A stretch of DNA of 64,000 nucleotides. Source: Candidatus Nezhaarchaeota archaeon. GTDB lineage: Archaea > Thermoproteota > Methanomethylicia > Nezhaarchaeales > WYZ-LMO8. The DNA is taken from contig JASFYF010000001.1 in assembly GCA_030055465.1 (NCBI GenBank), positions 537,179 to 601,178 on the forward strand, in the 5' to 3' direction. Position numbers and translations under genes: made by a program. This document shows, in pieces, positions 17,050 through 24,779 of the stretch; within the stretch, counting starts at the first letter, position 1; each line of letters opens with the position of its first letter. The notes below the pieces were generated by a model. The model saw nothing but the letters and a program-made list of their open reading frames with translations. It did no database searches and was not told the DNA's origin.

Positions 17050-18258
17050 ATGAAGCTGGCTCTCGGAAACTTTTTATTTTGGTTGAGTACTTGGTGTGGA
17101 AGTGTAAAGAGGTTGGTGATAGCTATTTTTAGCGGGATATGGCAGCTGTTGCCCCAACCAGGAGGAGACTACGCAACCTACTTGATAACCTATGTATTGA
17201 CCTTCGTGCTCTTCGTTTTGATATGGATGTTCCTAGGACAGAGATATCAACTCTACATGTGGCTTCGCGAAGCGGAGAAGGCCACTTTTAGACTTGAAGC
17301 CATGGCGAAGAAAAGCAGAGAAATCCTGGTAAGCACCATAAGGGAAGTGGGGAAGCCGAATTCTGACCCATTCGACGAGGTGAACAAGTTCATGGACTTC
17401 TTCGTGATAGAGCCTGTCGAAAGGGATCCGTTTGGAGTCCTAAAGCGATTAGAGCACCTCCTCGATGTTGAGAGGGAGAAGTTTAAAGACGTAGTAGCGA
17501 AGATAGCACCTAAAGCCAGCAACGAGGATAGAGCAAACTTAGAGGCGTTGTTCGCGGCTACCCACGCCGTGAACTACATATACAAGGTTGTTAGGCACTA
17601 CACGATTCTAGGCAAGAAGACCAAGAGCATGCTCGTGATAATGCAGATAGTCTACAACATACCGTTGATAATGAAGATGGCAGAAGCCTACTTCAATGCC
17701 CTTGATCCCTTCGCGAAGGGTAAACCGATAGGCGACAGCGTGGGACCCCTAGTAGCGGCCAAACTCATGAAGGGTTACCCGTGCAAGGGCGTGGGAGACG
17801 AAATGGTAGTTGCAGAGGTACCTTTTGAGGGCAGGCTCCTCGTAGTCGTAAAGGCGGATGGACCTGGTGGACGAGTCGGTAAGCCGGGAGAAGCTGTAGC
17901 TAAGCTCGCCCAACAATACAAAGAGAAGCTGAAGAGGATAATAACTGTGGATGCTGCCGTGAAGATGGAGGGGGAGAACTCAGGGCAGATCGCTGAGGGG
18001 GTAGGCGCCGCGATAGGCGACCCCGGGCCTGAGAAGTACAAGATAGAGCAGGTAGCGCTTGAGCTTGGTGTGGGACTTGACGCGATAATAGTGAAGCAGG
18101 GGTTTGACGAGGCTCTGAGCGTCATGAGGAAGGAGATAGCTGATGCCGCAGAAAAAGCAGTTGAAAGCGTAAAAAAGGTTGTAAGGGAAAAGGTTGTTGA
18201 GGGAGGAGTAGCAATAGTAGCTGGAATAGGCAATACGGTGGGTGTCGGCAATGGTTAA
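17050..18258 (+). CDS. Archaeal membrane-anchored protein, DUF1512-like
   Basis: A 402-residue protein. One or two hydrophobic segments lie near the N-terminus, the clearer at about 41-63 (ATYLITYVLTFVLFVLIWMF). A long soluble region follows, rich in helices up to residue 230. It is then alpha/beta, with repeated Gly-rich turns (GPGGRVGKPGEAVAKL, near 279) and an 'IVKQGFDEAL' segment near 345. I believe this is the archaeal DUF1512 family of unknown function. The 5S TATA box lies so close that the true start may be the GTG at 17116, which follows AAAGAGG. Its end overlaps the next gene by about 8 bases. Confidence 0.6.
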   Translation: MKLALGNFLFWLSTWCGSVKRLVIAIFSGIWQLLPQPGGDYATYLITYVLTFVLFVLIWMFLGQRYQLYMWLREAEKATFRLEAMAKKSREILVSTIREVGKPNSDPFDEVNKFMDFFVIEPVERDPFGVLKRLEHLLDVEREKFKDVVAKIAPKASNEDRANLEALFAATHAVNYIYKVVRHYTILGKKTKSMLVIMQIVYNIPLIMKMAEAYFNALDPFAKGKPIGDSVGPLVAAKLMKGYPCKGVGDEMVVAEVPFEGRLLVVVKADGPGGRVGKPGEAVAKLAQQYKEKLKRIITVDAAVKMEGENSGQIAEGVGAAIGDPGPEKYKIEQVALELGVGLDAIIVKQGFDEALSVMRKEIADAAEKAVESVKKVVREKVVEGGVAIVAGIGNTVGVGNG

Positions 18259-18583
18259 CTTCGTAGCTGTAATCCCGGTTAAAGGGTTGATCTGGTGTGC
18301 TCAGGGGGAAACCGGATTGGACATGCTAATGCAATACTTGCTTATAATGCTGCTTTTGCTCTTCGTAGTCAGCATGTTCCTTTCTTTGACTCGGCGTAGG
18401 GCGGAGGCCTTCGCAAAGGCCGTTAGAACTGTCACCGTTCTCCGATGCGAGAACTGCGATTACAAGGAGGAAAGGGAGTTCCAAGTAGGCGACTACGTCT
18501 TCAAGAGGATTGGAGAATGCATCAAGTGCAAGGGCGGCCTCTACATTTCAATGATCTATGGCGTTCCGGAGAAACCTTCTTAG
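18251..18583 (+). CDS. Small membrane protein with zinc-ribbon-like tail
   Basis: About 110 residues. A single strong transmembrane helix (MLMQYLLIMLLLLFVVSMFL) is followed by a basic stop-transfer RRR. A cytosolic domain then has cysteines in CENC and CIKC pairs about 25 residues apart, a likely zinc ribbon. I use the ATG at 18251, which overlaps the 3' end of the DUF1512-like gene and implies translational coupling and a shared complex. I do not recognise the family. It converges with the methionine aminopeptidase gene, overlapping its stop by 4 bases. Confidence 0.62.
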   Translation: MVNFVAVIPVKGLIWCAQGETGLDMLMQYLLIMLLLLFVVSMFLSLTRRRAEAFAKAVRTVTVLRCENCDYKEEREFQVGDYVFKRIGECIKCKGGLYISMIYGVPEKPS

Positions 18584-19473
18584 AAAAGCGTCGTCACCTC
18601 AACACCATCCTCATACACTATGACCGTGTGCTCGGCTTGAGCAACAAGTCCTCTACCCTTTTCAACCAAGACTGGGTAACCGTAAAGGGCACCTTTAGAT
18701 AGTAGGCTTAAAAGCTTGTCGCGGGGCTCTGCGGTTATCAGATCCTTGATCCACCTATCGCAGAAGGGGAGACCCCTGAACCGGCTCCAGAGAGCTCTAA
18801 GTAGGCTCTTCTCATCTTTGTCGGCTTTCTTTGGGTTCACGTAGCGGAAAATGTAGACTTCTTGGGAGTCGACTACAACTCCGACACCGTTCGTTGCGAA
18901 GGGCTCTACGGCGTAGACTTCGAATGGCTCCACGGACGTCTTGGACTCTACAGGCACGTTGGGTATGTTCTTCTCTCCGTGCAGCATGTACTGCTTGAGC
19001 ATGTGGCCTGACAGGTTTCTTATGGGTTTAAAGCCGAAGTTCCTGATCGTTGATTCTATCGTGGAGCCCAGGAAGGATATCTTGACTCCAGCCCTCATAT
19101 TACTTATCGCAGCTTCAAGGGCCTTCTCGGCGGCTTGAACCAGCGGCTCGCAATCGCTCGATAACGCTATGGTTATAGCTGCGTCGGCTATGAATCCGTT
19201 CACGTGGGCCCCAACATCTATCTTCACCAGACCTTTAGGGGGCAGCACTGACGCGTCGCCCAGACGCGAAGTGTAGTGCGCAGCAACGCTGTTAACAGAG
19301 ACGTTGCAGGGAAAAGCGGGTTCGCAGCCCATCATCCTGATGTTATCCTCGGCCATCTCGCATATCTCAACTAGGGGCATACCCTCATGAATCTTATATG
19401 CTATGAGCTTCAAAGTGCTCGAAACGGCTTTACCTGCACTCTTTAGGCACCTCACTTCTTCTTCGCTCAGCAA
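18580..19473 (-). CDS. map: Methionine aminopeptidase, type II
   Basis: About 297 residues. It removes the initiator methionine from nascent chains. The catalytic histidine is in SVNSVAAHYTS, metal ligands are in KIDVGAHVNGFIADAA, then NLSGHMLKQYMLH, the glutamate in AVEPFATNG, and the last glutamate in AQAEHTV. The type II insertion between the last two histidine regions is present. I place the start at the TTG at 19473, which gives the family-typical LLSEEEVRCLKSAGK opening and has a GTGGTG site upstream. A longer frame would overlap the divergent coaD gene. Confidence 0.93.
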   Translation of the reverse strand: MLSEEEVRCLKSAGKAVSSTLKLIAYKIHEGMPLVEICEMAEDNIRMMGCEPAFPCNVSVNSVAAHYTSRLGDASVLPPKGLVKIDVGAHVNGFIADAAITIALSSDCEPLVQAAEKALEAAISNMRAGVKISFLGSTIESTIRNFGFKPIRNLSGHMLKQYMLHGEKNIPNVPVESKTSVEPFEVYAVEPFATNGVGVVVDSQEVYIFRYVNPKKADKDEKSLLRALWSRFRGLPFCDRWIKDLITAEPRDKLLSLLSKGALYGYPVLVEKGRGLVAQAEHTVIVYEDGVEVTTLF

Positions 19474-19530
19474 CGCGTAAGCACCACAACATTTTGAGGG
19501 GAGAACAGTATTATTTCTTTGTTGATAGCC

Positions 19531-20013
19531 ATGAAGGTTAAACCATTTGACTTTGTAGCCGTGGGCGGAACCTTTGATAAGCTTCACAGGGGGCACAGGG
19601 AGCTCCTGAAGTTGGCTTTTAATGTTGGACGCAGAATCATCATAGGCGTGACAAGCGATGAGATGGTTGAAGAAAGGGGAAAGGAAGGAGGCGTGGAGGC
19701 TTTTGAGGAAAGGATGAGGAGGCTCAAGTCTTGGATAAAGGAAGAGCTAGATGATGGAACTGCAAGCTACGAATTCATAACAATAAACGATGTTTACGGT
19801 ACGACAACACATGACAAAAAGCTTGAAGCCCTCATCGTCAGCGAGGAGACGCTCTCAACGGCGCTTGAAATAAACAAGGTAAGGGTCGAGAGAGGGCTTA
19901 AGCCGCTTGTAATAATTGTTGTGCCTATGATCTTAGCTTATGATGGTAAGCCCATATCATCTACAAGGATAAGGCGAGGAGAGATAAACGAAGAGGGGAA
20001 TCCGGCGCGCTGA
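19531..20013 (+). CDS. coaD: Archaeal phosphopantetheine adenylyltransferase
   Basis: About 160 residues. It transfers AMP from ATP to 4'-phosphopantetheine in coenzyme A synthesis. The nucleotidyltransferase motifs GGTFDKLHRGH (residues about 10-20) and ISSTRIRRGEI near the C-terminus are both intact. A VTSDEMVEERGK segment lies between. This is the archaeal/eukaryotic class rather than the bacterial CoaD hexamer form. The ATG at 19531 is preferred to upstream in-frame TTG codons. It is divergent from map and followed 2 bases later by the convergent trpS gene. Confidence 0.9.
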   Translation: MKVKPFDFVAVGGTFDKLHRGHRELLKLAFNVGRRIIIGVTSDEMVEERGKEGGVEAFEERMRRLKSWIKEELDDGTASYEFITINDVYGTTTHDKKLEALIVSEETLSTALEINKVRVERGLKPLVIIVVPMILAYDGKPISSTRIRRGEINEEGNPAR

Positions 20014-20015
20014 GG

Positions 20016-21131
20016 CTACGACAAACCCAGGAGGTCCCTGGCCTTGTCTATGAAGAGTTTCCTCCTATGTTGATGCTCTTTTATAAACGAAGATGCTGCT
20101 TCTACAGCGAAGGCCTTGTCCTCGCCGCAGAGGATCTCTCCTTTCTTGCATCTCCAGTAAATATCCATGAGCTTAGCGTCGTCCTCTACGAAGAAGAACT
20201 TGTAGAGGTCGAATATAGGGCACTTCTCCGGTTCTCCCCCTAAAACCCTCTGTTCCTTAGCTGTAGGCCTACCGCCCGTGAAGGCGTTTTTAAGCTTATG
20301 TTCTACGCTTTCAACAGCTTCAGTCAAAGTGAAGTAGCTCATCGGGTTGCGCTTGCTCATTTTGGAGCTGCCGTCCAACCCTCTGATCAACACGTGATAC
20401 GTCGCCGAAGGGGGTATAAAGCCCATTTTCTCCTTGAACTTATTTGCGAGGTCCCTGCAGAGCCTTATATGGGGATCCTGATCCACCCCAACGGGAACCA
20501 CCGTGGGTTTAGGTCCGCCGAAACGCTTAAGCTGCGGAAGCAATATATCCCCGGCCTGGACGAGGGCTGACATGTACAAGCCTATGTGCCTCGCACCGTA
20601 TATTGCCTCCATGGTCGAGAGCGTAACAGACCTAGCAAAGATGAAGGCCAAGTCTTTGACGTCGTTCTCCTTAGACTGCCTATAAATGTAGGCCCTTGAA
20701 GGGTCTAAACCTAAGGTCAATGCGTCGACCAAGTTGTCGAGCGCCGTCTTCTCGCTTTCTTCCAGCGGTATCCCGTTATCCTCGTAGGCTTCTATGTCAG
20801 CTATGCAGTAGAATGCGGTGGCGCCCAGCTTCTGAAAGAGAATTATCTCCCTCAAAGTCAAAACGGCCCCTACGTGCAGGGGACCTGTAGGTTTAATTCC
20901 GCTCATAACCGCAAAGCTCTGCTTCTTGTTTATCGCTTCGACTATCTTGTCAAAATCTCGATGACCAAAGATTAAGCCTCGACGAATAAAGAAGGGGACG
21001 TTGGGCAGCTTCTCAACTAATCCACCTATGCTTTGTATGCCAAACTCTTCAAATAGCCTCTCGTAGCTTTCTACGGAGGTTGAACCCCAAGGATCTATGA
21101 TGCTGATCCCCGAGTTCTTCAATCCAACCAC
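20016..21131 (-). CDS. trpS: Tryptophanyl-tRNA synthetase
   Basis: A 371-residue class I synthetase of the archaeal/eukaryotic type. The ATP-site motif appears as PTGPLHVGAV near residue 82. GDILLPQLKRFGG and PVGVDQDPHIRLCRDLA lie in the core, and the second signature is SSKMSKRNP near residue 256. An N-terminal extension of about 70 residues precedes the Rossmann core, as usual for archaeal TrpRS. Its cognate tRNA gene, with two introns, is about 3 kb away. It is divergent from pheS with an 83-base gap. Confidence 0.95.
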   Translation of the reverse strand: MVGLKNSGISIIDPWGSTSVESYERLFEEFGIQSIGGLVEKLPNVPFFIRRGLIFGHRDFDKIVEAINKKQSFAVMSGIKPTGPLHVGAVLTLREIILFQKLGATAFYCIADIEAYEDNGIPLEESEKTALDNLVDALTLGLDPSRAYIYRQSKENDVKDLAFIFARSVTLSTMEAIYGARHIGLYMSALVQAGDILLPQLKRFGGPKPTVVPVGVDQDPHIRLCRDLANKFKEKMGFIPPSATYHVLIRGLDGSSKMSKRNPMSYFTLTEAVESVEHKLKNAFTGGRPTAKEQRVLGGEPEKCPIFDLYKFFFVEDDAKLMDIYWRCKKGEILCGEDKAFAVEAASSFIKEHQHRRKLFIDKARDLLGLS

Positions 21132-21214
21132 CGGTGCACTAGTCGTCCACTCTAGGGCAGAAAATAAAAGCCTCCTTATAGCACTTGTCTTCTTAAGTTT
21201 AAGCGGTGCTGATA

Positions 21215-22720
21215 ATGAATGAAGACATCGAATTGAAGGTTTCAGAAGGCGAATTGAAGGTTTTAAGGTACCTTAAAGAGGTCGGGGGGCCCATTGATGC
21301 TTTGGAGGTAGCTGAAAAGCTCGGATTAAGTCTAAGCTCCGTGATGTCATATGTGGAGGCTCTAAGCCAGAAGAGCCTTGTAAAGGTAGAGGTGAAAGAG
21401 GAAGAGTACGCTGAGCTGACGAGCGAGGGGGAGGAGTACGCGAGGAGCGGCTTGCCTGAGAGGAGGGTCATAAATAGGGTTATGGAGCTGGGCGGCACGG
21501 CGCCGCTGAAGACATTGATGGAATTAACGGGGTTAAAAGGCGAAGAAGTTAGTCTGGCCTTAGGCTGGATCAGCAGGAAGAAGCTTGGAGAAGTGGTGCT
21601 GGTAAACGGTGAAAGGAGGATAAGAGCCCACGAAATCACACACGAGGATCCCGTTGAGGTTGTTCTAAGAGATATAAAGCAACATCAAAGAAGAAGCGTA
21701 AAGAACATACCCGGAGAAGTGCTCGCGGAGCTGAAAAGTCGAAGGCTGATCACCCTGGTGAAGTACAAGAAAAAGGTAGTGTCGTTAACCGATAGGGGGT
21801 TGAAAGCTTTAGAGGACGCCTTGCAGGTAAAGGTTGTCGGCGCTTTGACCTCGGACTTAATTAAAAGTGGAGATTGGAAAAAGGTCCACTTGAAGCCTTA
21901 CGATGTCGCGGCGAAGCCTCCCACGATCTATCCAGCCAGGAAGCACTTCTACGCTGAATTTCTCGACAAGGTTAGAGGCATACTCGTGCAGATGGGCTTC
22001 ATAGAGGCTGATGGTCCCTACGTGGAGCTTGAGTTCTGGAACTTTGACGCTCTATTTCAGGCTCAAGATCATCCCGCCAGGGAAATCCACGATTGCTTTA
22101 TCCTCCTAGAACCATCAAGCGGCGTTTTACCAGAGAGGCGGCTTGTCGAGAGGGTGAAGAGCGTGCACGAAGAAAAGTGGGGATACTCTTGGAGTGAAAG
22201 CCAGGCTTCAAGGCTTGTTCTTCGAAGCCACACAACGGCTGTTTCAGCCCGGTTCCTCGCCGGTAAGCCGAAGCCGCCAGTCAAGATGTTTTGCATGTCA
22301 AAGGTCTTTAGGCCCGACGTCATTGACGCGACCCATTTCATAGAGTTCACCCAAGTTGATGGAATTTATGGAGGCGAACACGTGAATTTAAGGGTCCTGC
22401 TCGGAGTTCTACGGGAATTCGCGAAGAGACTTGGCTTCAAGGAGGTGCGTTTTAGGCCCAGCTACTTCCCCTTCACGGAGCCTAGCGTTGAAGGCTCAGT
22501 GTACCACCCTGAGCTTGGATGGATAGAGTGCTTGGGGGCTGGGATGCTTAGGCCTGAGGTGCTGGAACCCCTCGAAATAGGCTACCCCGTTGCGGCTTGG
22601 GGGATAGGCATAGATAGGTTAGCCATGGTTATGCTTGGGATATCGGATATAAGGAGCTTGTGCACCCGCGACTTGAAGTACCTTAGAAGCAAGATGGTGA
22701 TGCCACTATGCCCACCATAA
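21215..22720 (+). CDS. pheS: Phenylalanyl-tRNA synthetase alpha subunit
   Basis: About 501 residues. The N-terminal 160 residues hold winged-helix-like tRNA-contacting repeats typical of archaeal PheRS alpha. The class II core follows, with motif 2-like KMFCMSKVFRPD near residue 360, IEFTQVDGIYGG near 387, and motif 3 GIGIDRLAM near 465. The ATG at 21215, with GGTG upstream, is preferred to a GTG 9 bases earlier. The 3' end overlaps pheT by 13 bases, so the two subunits of the alpha2-beta2 enzyme are coupled. Confidence 0.95.
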   Translation: MNEDIELKVSEGELKVLRYLKEVGGPIDALEVAEKLGLSLSSVMSYVEALSQKSLVKVEVKEEEYAELTSEGEEYARSGLPERRVINRVMELGGTAPLKTLMELTGLKGEEVSLALGWISRKKLGEVVLVNGERRIRAHEITHEDPVEVVLRDIKQHQRRSVKNIPGEVLAELKSRRLITLVKYKKKVVSLTDRGLKALEDALQVKVVGALTSDLIKSGDWKKVHLKPYDVAAKPPTIYPARKHFYAEFLDKVRGILVQMGFIEADGPYVELEFWNFDALFQAQDHPAREIHDCFILLEPSSGVLPERRLVERVKSVHEEKWGYSWSESQASRLVLRSHTTAVSARFLAGKPKPPVKMFCMSKVFRPDVIDATHFIEFTQVDGIYGGEHVNLRVLLGVLREFAKRLGFKEVRFRPSYFPFTEPSVEGSVYHPELGWIECLGAGMLRPEVLEPLEIGYPVAAWGIGIDRLAMVMLGISDIRSLCTRDLKYLRSKMVMPLCPP

Positions 22721-24402
22721 TTGTTAACAAAAGGGATTTAATGAAGCTTATAGGGGTTCGCGACATCAATGATGATGAACTCGTCAACGCTCTAGAGCTA
22801 ATTAAAGCCGAAGTTAAAGCAGTTGAAGTCGAAAGCATTGTGCTTGAGGTTACATCCGATAGACCGGACATGTTTTCGGCAGAGGGCATTGCAAGGGCGC
22901 TTAAAGGGTTTCTGGAGGTGGAAGTAGGTTTACCGCATTATAATGTGGAGAAAGCTGAAGGAAACAACTCAGTCCACGTATACGAAGAAGTCCTCAATGT
23001 AAGGCCTTGTATAGCCTGCGCCGCCGTCAAAGGATGCAGCTTCGGGGATGAAGAGTTAAGGCAGCTCATTCAACTGCAGGAGGCACTGCATAGAACTTAC
23101 GGGAGGAACAGAAAGAAGCTTGCAATAGGGCTCCACAACCTAGACGTCGTGGAGCCGCCCATATCCTACACCGCTAAGCCGCTCGACTCATTCTTCTTCA
23201 TTCCACTCGATGAAAGCAAGGAGGTTACCGGAAGGGAGGTGCTCGAAAAACATCCAAAAGGTAAGGAGTACGGCTGGATCATAAGAGAAACCGGCAAGGC
23301 GCCTCTACTCTTTGACTCGAAAGGCGACATACTATCAATGCCTCCAATAATAAACTCCAATTTAACCAAGCTGACCTCCAACACAAGAAATATCCTGATC
23401 GACGTCACCGGAACCGATTTGAACGCCGTTAGAAGCGCGCTTACCATTCTAGCCGCTAACCTAGCGGAGAGGGGGGGAAAGATAGTCCAGTTTCTAGTAT
23501 TCGATCACCTTGGAAAGAGGCTGGAGCCCTCTATGAACGTAAAGGCGATGAAAGTCAGCTACGAGAAGCTCGTTAAAGTAACCGGAATCCAAGCGCCCAT
23601 CGAGGAGGTGGTCCACTGCCTAAGACGAGCTAGGCTGGATGCAAAGGCGATTGGAGGTTATTTTGAAGTGCTCATACCTCCCTATAGGGTTGACGTCCTC
23701 GACGAAGTTGATATAGCTGAGGAGTACGCGATAGGGTATGGATATCATAGAATAGCCCCCCTGACGCCCCCAGCGGACACGCAAGGCGAAGAGCTGAGGA
23801 TAACATCTTTTACTAGGCTGTGCAGAGAGCTGATGGTTGGGTACGGGTTTCAAGAAGTCTTAACTTACATGTTCGCCAATGACGATGAGCTACGGCTCGC
23901 CTCTTCAACCAATGGTTGGGTACGTGTTGCTAAACCGATCTCATCTGAGTACACTTGCCTTAGAACAAGCCTCATACCCTCTCTCTTGAGGTTTCTGGGT
24001 GAAAATACCCACATAGAATACCCTCAGAAGGTGTTCGAAGTGGGGGACGTGATTACACCCGACAAGGACTCCGACGTTAAAAGCTCTTCTCGGAGGATGC
24101 TGGCGGCACTTTACGCTGACCACAAAGTTGGTTACGAGGATGTGCAGGCCGTGCTTTACTCCCTCTTAAGGCTCTTAAACTTGGAGTTTGAGGTTAAAGG
24201 ATGCGATATAAAACCCATGATAAGGGGCCGGTGTGGTTCCCTATTCGTAGAAGGCGTCAACGTTGGATTCCTTGGCGAGGTTGAGCCGGAGGTTCTCCTA
24301 AGGTTTGGATTGCAAGTGCCAGTAGCAGCTTTTGAGGTCGATATATCGAGGATTTTCACTGTTCGGTCTACAAGTATTAATAGGAGGCCTAGCAGAGATT
24401 GA
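22708..24402 (+). CDS. pheT: Phenylalanyl-tRNA synthetase beta subunit
   Basis: A 564-residue archaeal-length beta subunit. LEVTSDRPDMFSAEGIARAL near the start is the B1-domain signature. The B3/B4 editing region includes PPIINSN and DVTGTDLNAV, and B5 carries PPYRVDVLDEVDIAEEYAIGYGY near 323. The catalytic-like core with SSEYTCLRTSLIPSLL follows. It lacks the extra bacterial EMAP and anticodon-binding domains, as expected in archaea. The stop at 24400-24402 is followed at once by a GC-rich structured segment, and a TATA-like element lies inside the last codons. Confidence 0.95.
   Translation: MPTIIVNKRDLMKLIGVRDINDDELVNALELIKAEVKAVEVESIVLEVTSDRPDMFSAEGIARALKGFLEVEVGLPHYNVEKAEGNNSVHVYEEVLNVRPCIACAAVKGCSFGDEELRQLIQLQEALHRTYGRNRKKLAIGLHNLDVVEPPISYTAKPLDSFFFIPLDESKEVTGREVLEKHPKGKEYGWIIRETGKAPLLFDSKGDILSMPPIINSNLTKLTSNTRNILIDVTGTDLNAVRSALTILAANLAERGGKIVQFLVFDHLGKRLEPSMNVKAMKVSYEKLVKVTGIQAPIEEVVHCLRRARLDAKAIGGYFEVLIPPYRVDVLDEVDIAEEYAIGYGYHRIAPLTPPADTQGEELRITSFTRLCRELMVGYGFQEVLTYMFANDDELRLASSTNGWVRVAKPISSEYTCLRTSLIPSLLRFLGENTHIEYPQKVFEVGDVITPDKDSDVKSSSRRMLAALYADHKVGYEDVQAVLYSLLRLLNLEFEVKGCDIKPMIRGRCGSLFVEGVNVGFLGEVEPEVLLRFGLQVPVAAFEVDISRIFTVRSTSINRRPSRD
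24375..24382 (+). promoter_or_regulatory. Candidate TATA box inside the 3' end of pheT
   Basis: TATTAATA lies about 26 bases before 24403-24404, where the first base-paired arm of the GC-rich RNA candidate begins. Position and spacing suit an archaeal promoter for an independent RNA. Confidence 0.4.
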
Positions 24403-24545
24403 GCGGGCCGCTGGGCTTTACCATAAAGCCGCAGCGACGGGGTGGAGGGACGATGAGGGGGTGGCCCAATGCATGATCTGCCACCTTACCCATCTGCGGC
24501 ACAGGCCCGGTGGCCAACGGAGCTGGAGCTCAAGCCCGCGCAGCG
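24403..24545 (+). ncRNA. Candidate structured RNA 1, downstream of pheT
   Basis: This GC-rich stretch has no credible coding frame but a dense set of nested helices. An outer stem GCGGGC (24403-24408) pairs with GCCCGC (24534-24539). A hairpin CGCTG-GGCTTTA/TAAAGCC-g-CAGCG spans 24409-24435. GGTGGC/GCCACC spans about 24460-24485, GGCC-cggt-GGCC about 24504-24514, and GAGC-tgga-GCTC about 24520-24531. A TATA-like element sits about 26 bases upstream of the first arm. It matches no RNA class I can name. It could also be a 3' UTR structure of pheT. Confidence 0.5.
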
Positions 24546-24620
24546 TAAAGCTAGTGCATCACTAAAGCCTTTTGCCCAAAGAGGTGAACGAGCTGAAATT
24601 GCAAGTTATGAGGAATTAAC

Positions 24621-24627
24621 CTTTATA
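24621..24627 (+). promoter_or_regulatory. TATA box upstream of structured RNA 2 and tyrS
   Basis: CTTTATA, within an AT-rich island, is centred about 26-27 bases before 24651, where the second GC-rich RNA candidate starts. This predicts a transcript beginning within 2 bases of its terminal stem and running into tyrS. Confidence 0.5.
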
Positions 24628-24650
24628 GGTTTATCCTTAGATTTACTTAA

Positions 24651-24760
24651 AAGCCGCGCCGCGTGGAAGTCCGCGCATAGAGAGTCCCCGTGGAGGGGGC
24701 ATCAGGCCCGAACTATGATGTCGGGTGGGTCAATGCGCGGTGACAACCGGCGCGGCCCAG
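24651..24760 (+). ncRNA. Candidate structured RNA 2, leader of tyrS or independent ncRNA
   Basis: About 110 nt fold into a rod with a branched tip. The terminal stem is GCCGCGCC (24653-24660) with GGCGCGGC (24749-24756), all eight pairs Watson-Crick. It is followed by a bulge, GG/CC, a symmetric AA/AA loop, GUC/GAC, and a second stem CGCGCAT (24672-24678) with ATGCGCG (24733-24739). Inside are a GTCCCC/GGGGGC hairpin and either CCCGA/TCGGG or the overlapping CATCA/TGATG, which exclude each other. The predicted TSS falls at its 5' edge. tyrS starts 20 bases after it. Confidence 0.6.
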
Positions 24761-24779
24761 CCTTTCGGCGGGAGAAGTT

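Noticed and set aside
24651-24760. Second RNA candidate read as a tRNA, RNase P RNA, SRP RNA or a 5S-like copy on the minus strand
   Set aside because: There is no T-arm motif, no ACAGAA or full GGAAAGUCC element, and no SRP helix 8 signature. The minus strand shares only short ACCCACCCG-type matches with the 5S gene, and its helices do not follow the 5S layout.
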